This document shows positions 59,340 through 64,000 of a stretch of DNA of 64,000 bases, piece by piece. How positions within the stretch are numbered: the stretch's first letter is position 1; each line of letters begins with the position of its first letter. Under the pieces are notes generated by a model that saw only the letters and a list, made by a program, of their open reading frames with translations, was not told the DNA's origin and ran no database searches. The DNA is taken from positions 16,678,001-16,742,000 of the forward strand of contig NC_079482.1 of NCBI RefSeq assembly GCF_026230105.1, read 5' to 3'. The DNA is from Diorhabda sublineata. Its lineage: Eukaryota > Arthropoda > Insecta > Coleoptera > Chrysomelidae. Made by a program: the position numbers and the translations under genes.

Positions 59340-60640
59340 ACTTTTTTTTACGGGGCTCGATTCCTTCAAGTGTTAAGAAGAAACTAGAATAAAATATCCT
59401 GCTATTTCTGACAAACTTTGGGCTTCATATATTTATCCTAAAACACGAAGTATTTCTTATAATTCTTTGTGCGTAAGATGCAATCTGAAATTTTACTTCA
59501 AAGAACACAATTTAAAACAAAATGATTCATTATTAAATTCTTATTACGTACGTTTTACACTTTGGATTCCGCTGGATCAACTATGGTTAACTCATTCAAA
59601 TTAAAATTTTTTACACTTTTTGACAAACTTTAGGCTTTCTATGGTTATTCAGAAGCACCTGTTATAACCCTTACACATCTAATATTTTTTAAGCAAATCA
59701 GTTTGAAATTTCATTGCGACGCAACTAAAAATGCATAAATATGAAAGAACAATTTAAAATTAAATTACTCATTCTTGAATCCATTTTAAGTACGCTCTAG
59801 ATTTTCATCAATTGATTCCGATGGATTTATGAATTAACTTATTTAAATTGGAGTCTCCTTCTCTTTCCGACAAACTTTGAGCTTCCTATGAAAATTTCCA
59901 ATCCTCGCAGTAGAGCGATAGAAATATCATGAAACTCTGAAGAGTATGGTGAGTAATTTATTATAAGAGAAATTGAAATTTTTTCTTCAATATAACATGG
60001 CAACTTTCTTTAATTTAAATGTGTGGAAAGAAGATATTTTACAATGTAGTTCAATTTTTTTCATAAAAATTCTGTTCTAGGAAACCTGATCGTAAAAGTA
60101 AAAAATGCGTTTCAATTTTTTACATCAATATTCCTAAAAATAAGATTGACTAAGATAACTGGACAAAGTATCTGATAATATACAAAAAAGTAGGCTCAAC
60201 TTTATTAAACAGGAAGTACTTCGATTTAAAAATTTTACAAGCTTAATAATCCAAAATAAATCGAAAATGAAGATATGATAACTCGTGTCTTTTTTGAGTT
60301 ATTGATACTAGAAGTTAGATAGGGATACTCAGGATATTTACCTTATATTTTGGAATCCTGTAGAAATAATTATTATCTAACAAAAAGGCGACAAAACATC
60401 TTGAAATCATTATACAGTAATGCTTTATCAAGTTCATGAATTTAATAGCTTATTCAGTATTTCTAAATATAATACAAAAAAAATCAACCAAGTACTGTTA
60501 TCTCGAAAACGAAGCAAATATCTAAAATTTATCGGTTATATAATTTTGGGTCAATTAAAAAAATTGCATGATCAATTCGTAATCATGTCCTGTATAGGAA
60601 TATTCAATTATTTTTCTATGTATAAGCTGAAAAAAAATTA
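59340..60640. repeat. Dispersed degenerate repeat, block B
   Basis: Contains GACAAACTTTGGGCTTC (59410) and GACAAACTTTGAGCTTCCTATG (59868), a monomer-like recurrence about 230-250 bases apart (also 59618). From about 60150 to 60640 it carries a segment repeated at 61790-62277. No coding signal. Confidence 0.6.
60150..60640 (+). repeat. About 490-bp direct repeat, copy 1
   Basis: Starts AAGATAACTGGACAAAGTAT, includes TTGAGTTATTGATACT, TAATGCTTTATCAAGTTCAT, GTTATCTCGAAAACGAAGC, GCATGATCAATTCGTAATC and ends CAATTATTTTTCTATGTATA. The same series in the same order is at 61790-62277, about 1.64 kb away, with moderate divergence and small indels. Confidence 0.85.
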
Positions 60641-60859
60641 GTTAAAAAATTAGAAAAACACACTTAGATAACAAAAAAATTTAGTCTAGAGTATAAATAA
60701 CAGTTAAATGAACTGAAAAATACGTTTCTTTATCAGACCATACTAAAAATAAGGAAATAACTTTTCAACACCTCAAATAAAGGTGAAGTGATTATTTAAA
60801 CATATAATTTTAATTGGAAAAAGTGTGAAGGGCTTAACAAGATGATTTTGTAATAAGCA

Positions 60860-61320
60860 CTCATATCAGTAGATCGAAGATTGTTTGGAGAAATGTTTTG
60901 GCTTTCCAGCCACTCTGCACCTATTTCTAGAAAACTATACATCTCATTACTCTACTGTGAAAATACGTGGACTTCTCCCAGAGGAGGCTAATTTTCTAAT
61001 GTTTTTATGTTCCACTTCCCAAGGTGTTAGCGTCCTTCAAGACACCTTCGTTGAGTAGATGCTCTGCGGTCTTACAACCTCCTTGATATTTAGGCTACTT
61101 TTAGTCTTTATAAAATTATCAAATTTTAATAAAAACTGAAAGTAGAAGGCCTTTAGACTAGAGACATCTAGCCCGAACAAGAGTTTGTTATACCACTCTA
61201 ATGAGACGTAATAACGTCGAAACTCCTTAGTGGAGATAGTTGAGGTATTAGCCAGGAAAGGAGGTTGTTTTCTCCTTTGAAGAACGGCATACATTTTATT
61301 TCAATAAAAAATCGGTACAT
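60860..61320. other. Less AT-rich block of unknown origin
   Basis: Base composition differs from the flanks, and an 85-codon open frame lies on the minus strand (61294-61037). GACGTAATAACGTCGAAACTC at 61205 is reminiscent of repeat tails. I do not recognise a protein or element. Confidence 0.35.
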
Positions 61321-61789
61321 ATAAGAGACTGAAGCATACAATTACATGTGTTGCAATTTACTTTCAGTTTTCATTTTCAAAATATTAGAGTCCGTTATTA
61401 TCTTTGAACAAAATTATTAATATTTACTTCATTCTGTAAATTGATGTTTCAATTTTTTACATCAATATCACTAAAAATATATTATCTAGTTGTAGTATTA
61501 AGGTGGCGATATGATATAATGAAAATAGTGATATTTTTTTGATATTTTGATTAAATAAATTTTTCTAGCAAAAAAATAGCATTAACTTTACTAAACAGTA
61601 TAATTGATTTTAACGAAGTAAGGTAATCATTTCTTCCACTGAAAAATAATATCTAAATCTGCTAGAAAGAATAACATGATGTTTCACACAAGAATGTCGT
61701 TGATTGAAGGAAATATGCTGAACAAACATTTATTTTTTTCGATGTTGAGCTGAGGAGTTATAACAGCAGAAGGGAAACAACGTTCACTT

Positions 61790-62277
61790 TAAGATAATTG
61801 GACAAAGTATCTGATAATAAACAAAAAAGTGGGCTCAACTTTACTAAACAGGAGGTGCTTAAATTTCAAAATTTTTTAAGATAACTAGCGTCGTTTTTGA
61901 GTTATTGACACTCGAAGTTGATAGTTTGGAATTAGGATATATACCTTATATTTTGAAACCCTGTAGAAATAATAAATATCTAGTAGAAAGACGACAAGAC
62001 TTATTTAAATCCTTATAAAGTAATGCTTTATCAAGTCATTTCATTAATTGAATGGTTTATTCAGTATTTCTAAACATAAAACAGAAAAAATCAACCAAGT
62101 ATTGTTATCTCGAAAACGAACCAAATATAGAAATTTTATCGGTATAATATAATTTTGGGTTAATTAAAAAAACTGCATGATCAAATCGTAGCACCACCGA
62201 AATCGTAATCATGTCCTGTATAGAAATATTCAATTATTTTTCTATGTATAAGTTGAAAAAAAAATTGTTATTGCTAT
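61790..62277 (+). repeat. About 490-bp direct repeat, copy 2
   Basis: Counterpart of 60150-60640. It has a 13-base insertion-like AGCACCACCGAAA (62193) absent from copy 1. Divergence suggests an old duplication or two members of one dispersed family. Confidence 0.85.
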
Positions 62278-62279
62278 AC

Positions 62280-63180
62280 TAGAATTTACGTGTAAATTAA
62301 TATCGTACCGATTATAAACTATTTCTTGTTGATACATACGTAGGTAATTTAAAAATATGAAATACAAAATATGTGTATATACAATAAATACGAGAATAAT
62401 TTTTAATTAGTGAATAACTGAATTGTTTTTCATGTCACCAATATAAAATACATCAGTTTTATATTTCGTATAAAAAGAAATCTTATTACGAATATACCTG
62501 TAGTTATAATTCTTCAAACTAACCTATGAAATGAAACATGTTTATACAATTTAATTAACCCCGTTTAATTGGAAATAATTATGGGAATTATTTATAGATT
62601 TATATCAACGTATACAAATTGAATGGCAAAACTGCTGAAACTACATTAAGTATTGCTACATTCATTGTTATATTAACAAATAATATTATGTAAATAATTA
62701 CCCAGGCAACGTTTTCAATAAATTAGATAGTTGGTATAATGTAAACAAAAATTTATTTCGCATAAACTCATTCATTGAAATCTGAAATGAATATTCTAAG
62801 ATCCTTTGTTTGAGATCATGAATGGTACCTGACTTAATAATTACATTAATTGATATTTCAATTCATTGATATCGAATAATACAAAACATTTTGAATTAAA
62901 TTATTTGGACAATGTATAGTTATATTTGCTGACAATTCAAAATCGATTGGTAATATCATGGTAAATTACAGTTAATTAAACTAATGAAATTGAGAAAATT
63001 AAATTAAATCTTCGAGAAAACTTGTATAAGATAAATTATGTTTTGTTCAATTATCAAAAATAACCTCGATCAGAATTTTAAACAGCAAAATTAACGTTTA
63101 TTTACTAATTCTAGTAGTTGTCAGATCTTTTTAAAAATATTTTTGATAGTTTAAATATTGTCCCGATAAATTAGAACCAT
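62280..63180. other. Very AT-rich sequence without recognised genes
   Basis: No ORF or repeat recognised; it separates the repeat blocks from the CpG-rich promoter region. Confidence 0.6.
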
Positions 63181-63282
63181 ACTCGGCTGTCAACGGAGTT
63201 GCAAATTATATGTTTAGAAGCATGTGCGAAATTACGTTCATCTATACCGGAAGTAATATTATAAATAAGATCTTGTTCATAC

Positions 63283-63430
63283 CTTTCTGTCATTGATTAC
63301 GCAATGCGTCCGAAAACGCACTAAAATCACAGCACACTGAATGTAATTGAAGCAGCCAACACTGATTTGTAAAATCGAAGTTTCGCATTAGACGTTTTAA
63401 TAATTAGGAACCACCGTCACCCGCCGATTT
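63283..63430 (-). promoter_or_regulatory. Putative noncoding first exon and start region of the BTB-ZF gene
   Basis: The acceptor before the start-codon exon requires an upstream noncoding exon. Reading the minus strand from the CpG-rich block, the sequence ACAGAAAG is followed at 63282 by GTATGA, a good donor. The upstream limit is arbitrary because no initiator or TATA box is obvious. If right, the first intron is about 30.5 kb. Other donors in the 30 kb interval could serve instead. Confidence 0.35.
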
Positions 63431-63477
63431 CTAACGGTACTGTCAACAGTGTCGGCGTAGGCACCCGGAACCACAAT

Positions 63478-63540
63478 ATGGCGGCACTGCGTTCGCACGT
63501 GTTAGCAACAAATACACAAGATTATGATATTGAAGTAAAA
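63478..63540 (+). CDS. Probable first coding exon of an unrecognised rightward gene (partial)
   Basis: ATG at 63478 opens 21 codons (MAALRSHVL, then ATNTQDYDIEVK) ending in AAA followed exactly by GTATGT, a strong donor, phase 0. The start context CAAT-ATGGCGGC differs by one base from the TISU element (SAASATGGCGGC), known to direct initiation on very short 5' leaders. The exon lies in the CpG-rich block. I do not recognise the peptide. No further exon is seen in the last 460 bases. It could be a chance open frame, but start context, base composition and donor agree. Confidence 0.5.
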
Positions 63541-64000
63541 GTATGTATTAGTAGTGGGTGGCTGTGACTGTTTTTATTCTGTCGCTCTAACCTGCCATGG
63601 CGTGACGTCGATCGTCGACTGTCTAGAGCGGCTAAAGCGATGTCAGTAGCTGGTAGTGTCGGACCACTTCAAATGCAACGTTGCCGATTAACTTGTATGA
63701 AAAATTGGTGCGCTCGGGATGGATTATACTGGTCGATTTCTAAAAGATAATTGACAAGGATTATATATTGCAAGTTTACAAATAGGACTGTTATATACTT
63801 TACAATCCGGTTAATAAAAGTTTACAAATGAAACCGATTAAATGAAAGTTCACTATTTATATTGTTTAAATCGATATTTAATAAACGGCATTACAAGGGG
63901 CGACGAAATAATAAATAATAAATATTTTAAATAAATTACTAATCTGTTATTAATTATCATCAAAAATAAAAAGAACTTATACTACACGTAAACGGTATAA

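Larger units (their letters stand above)
63180..63720. promoter_or_regulatory. CpG-rich block, likely bidirectional promoter
   Basis: This stretch is much richer in G+C and CpG than its surroundings, with many CG dinucleotides, for example around 63410-63500 and 63590-63720. It sits between a plausible minus-strand first-exon donor (63282) and a plus-strand ATGGCGGC start (63478). No TATA box is evident. The layout suggests a housekeeping-type divergent promoter for the BTB-ZF gene to the left and an unknown gene to the right. Confidence 0.5.

Noticed and set aside
1..64000. CRISPR arrays, operons, tRNA or rRNA genes, phage or plasmid functions
   Set aside because: No regularly spaced identical repeats, no ribosome-binding-site/gene arrays and no cloverleaf or rRNA signature were seen; splice sites and transposons show eukaryotic DNA.

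Overview
The window is AT-rich DNA (roughly two-thirds A+T by eye) from a eukaryote, almost certainly an insect. The evidence is a BTB/C2H2 zinc-finger gene of the arthropod tramtrack/fruitless/lola/abrupt type, short TTAGG-type (TAACC) telomere-like runs, and a transposon complement typical of insects: mariner, Tc1, piggyBac, hAT, Helitron, Crypton-like, jockey and R1 LINEs, and Penelope-like elements. The order is not resolved. There are no operons, CRISPR arrays or prokaryotic features, and no tRNA or rRNA was recognised.

One host gene runs through nearly the whole window on the minus strand. Five coding exons join in frame with consensus splice sites: 32742-32602 (start codon and first half of the BTB domain), 29811-29613 (rest of BTB), 16362-15908 (low-complexity linker with an Arg/Asp/Glu tract), 10036-9947 (30-codon linker exon) and 2538-1924 (four C2H2 fingers and stop). 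The predicted protein is 499 residues, a DNA-binding transcriptional regulator that dimerises through BTB. A noncoding first exon is likely near 63.3 kb, in a CpG-rich block at about 63.2-63.7 kb. On the plus strand of the same block is a short coding exon (63478-63540) with a near-TISU start context and a GTATGT donor, so the block is probably a bidirectional promoter and a second gene leaves the window to the right.

The introns and 3' flank are a graveyard of transposons. From left to right: LINE 3' end (1-960); DDE transposase relic (4.5-5.6 kb); Crypton-like tyrosine recombinase relic (6.9-7.9 kb); mariner (8.5-9.4 kb); a repeat ORF of unassigned class (10.4-11.6 kb); jockey LINE, minus (11.9-13.2 kb); decayed satellite (13.4-14.9 kb); mariner (16.8-17.3 kb); inverted-repeat element (17.6-18.4 kb); Helitron 3' part (19.1-20.16 kb); hAT MITE with perfect 8-bp target duplication (22.16-22.43 kb); piggyBac with both termini (22.6-24.5 kb); LINE (26.2-27.3 kb); Penelope-type tail palindrome (29.05-29.19 kb); second DDE relic (30.8-31.8 kb); jockey LINE (33.2-34.7 kb) and a LINE tail (35.3-35.7 kb); three mariner derivatives (39.4-42.6 kb); Penelope-like head-to-head pair (44.0-44.9 kb); hAT C-terminus (45.2-45.6 kb); DDE relic with an internally triplicated catalytic segment (46.6-47.5 kb); MITE (49.6-50.1 kb); mariner and Tc1 fragments (50.3-51.9 kb); a nearly intact transposase inside a 2.2-kb unit with 650-bp inverted arms (52.2-54.4 kb); R1-type LINE (54.5-56.0 kb); and a second Penelope head-to-head pair (57.6-59.2 kb) set in a dispersed satellite-like repeat (56.4-62.3 kb).

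I see no convincing new functional system. The observations most worth checking are the palindromic 2.2-kb transposon unit, the repeated head-to-head architecture of the Penelope-like copies, the divergent promoter, the triplicated DDE motif and the unassigned repeat ORF at 10.4 kb. All homology statements are from reading translations and from memory of the families; no search was run.
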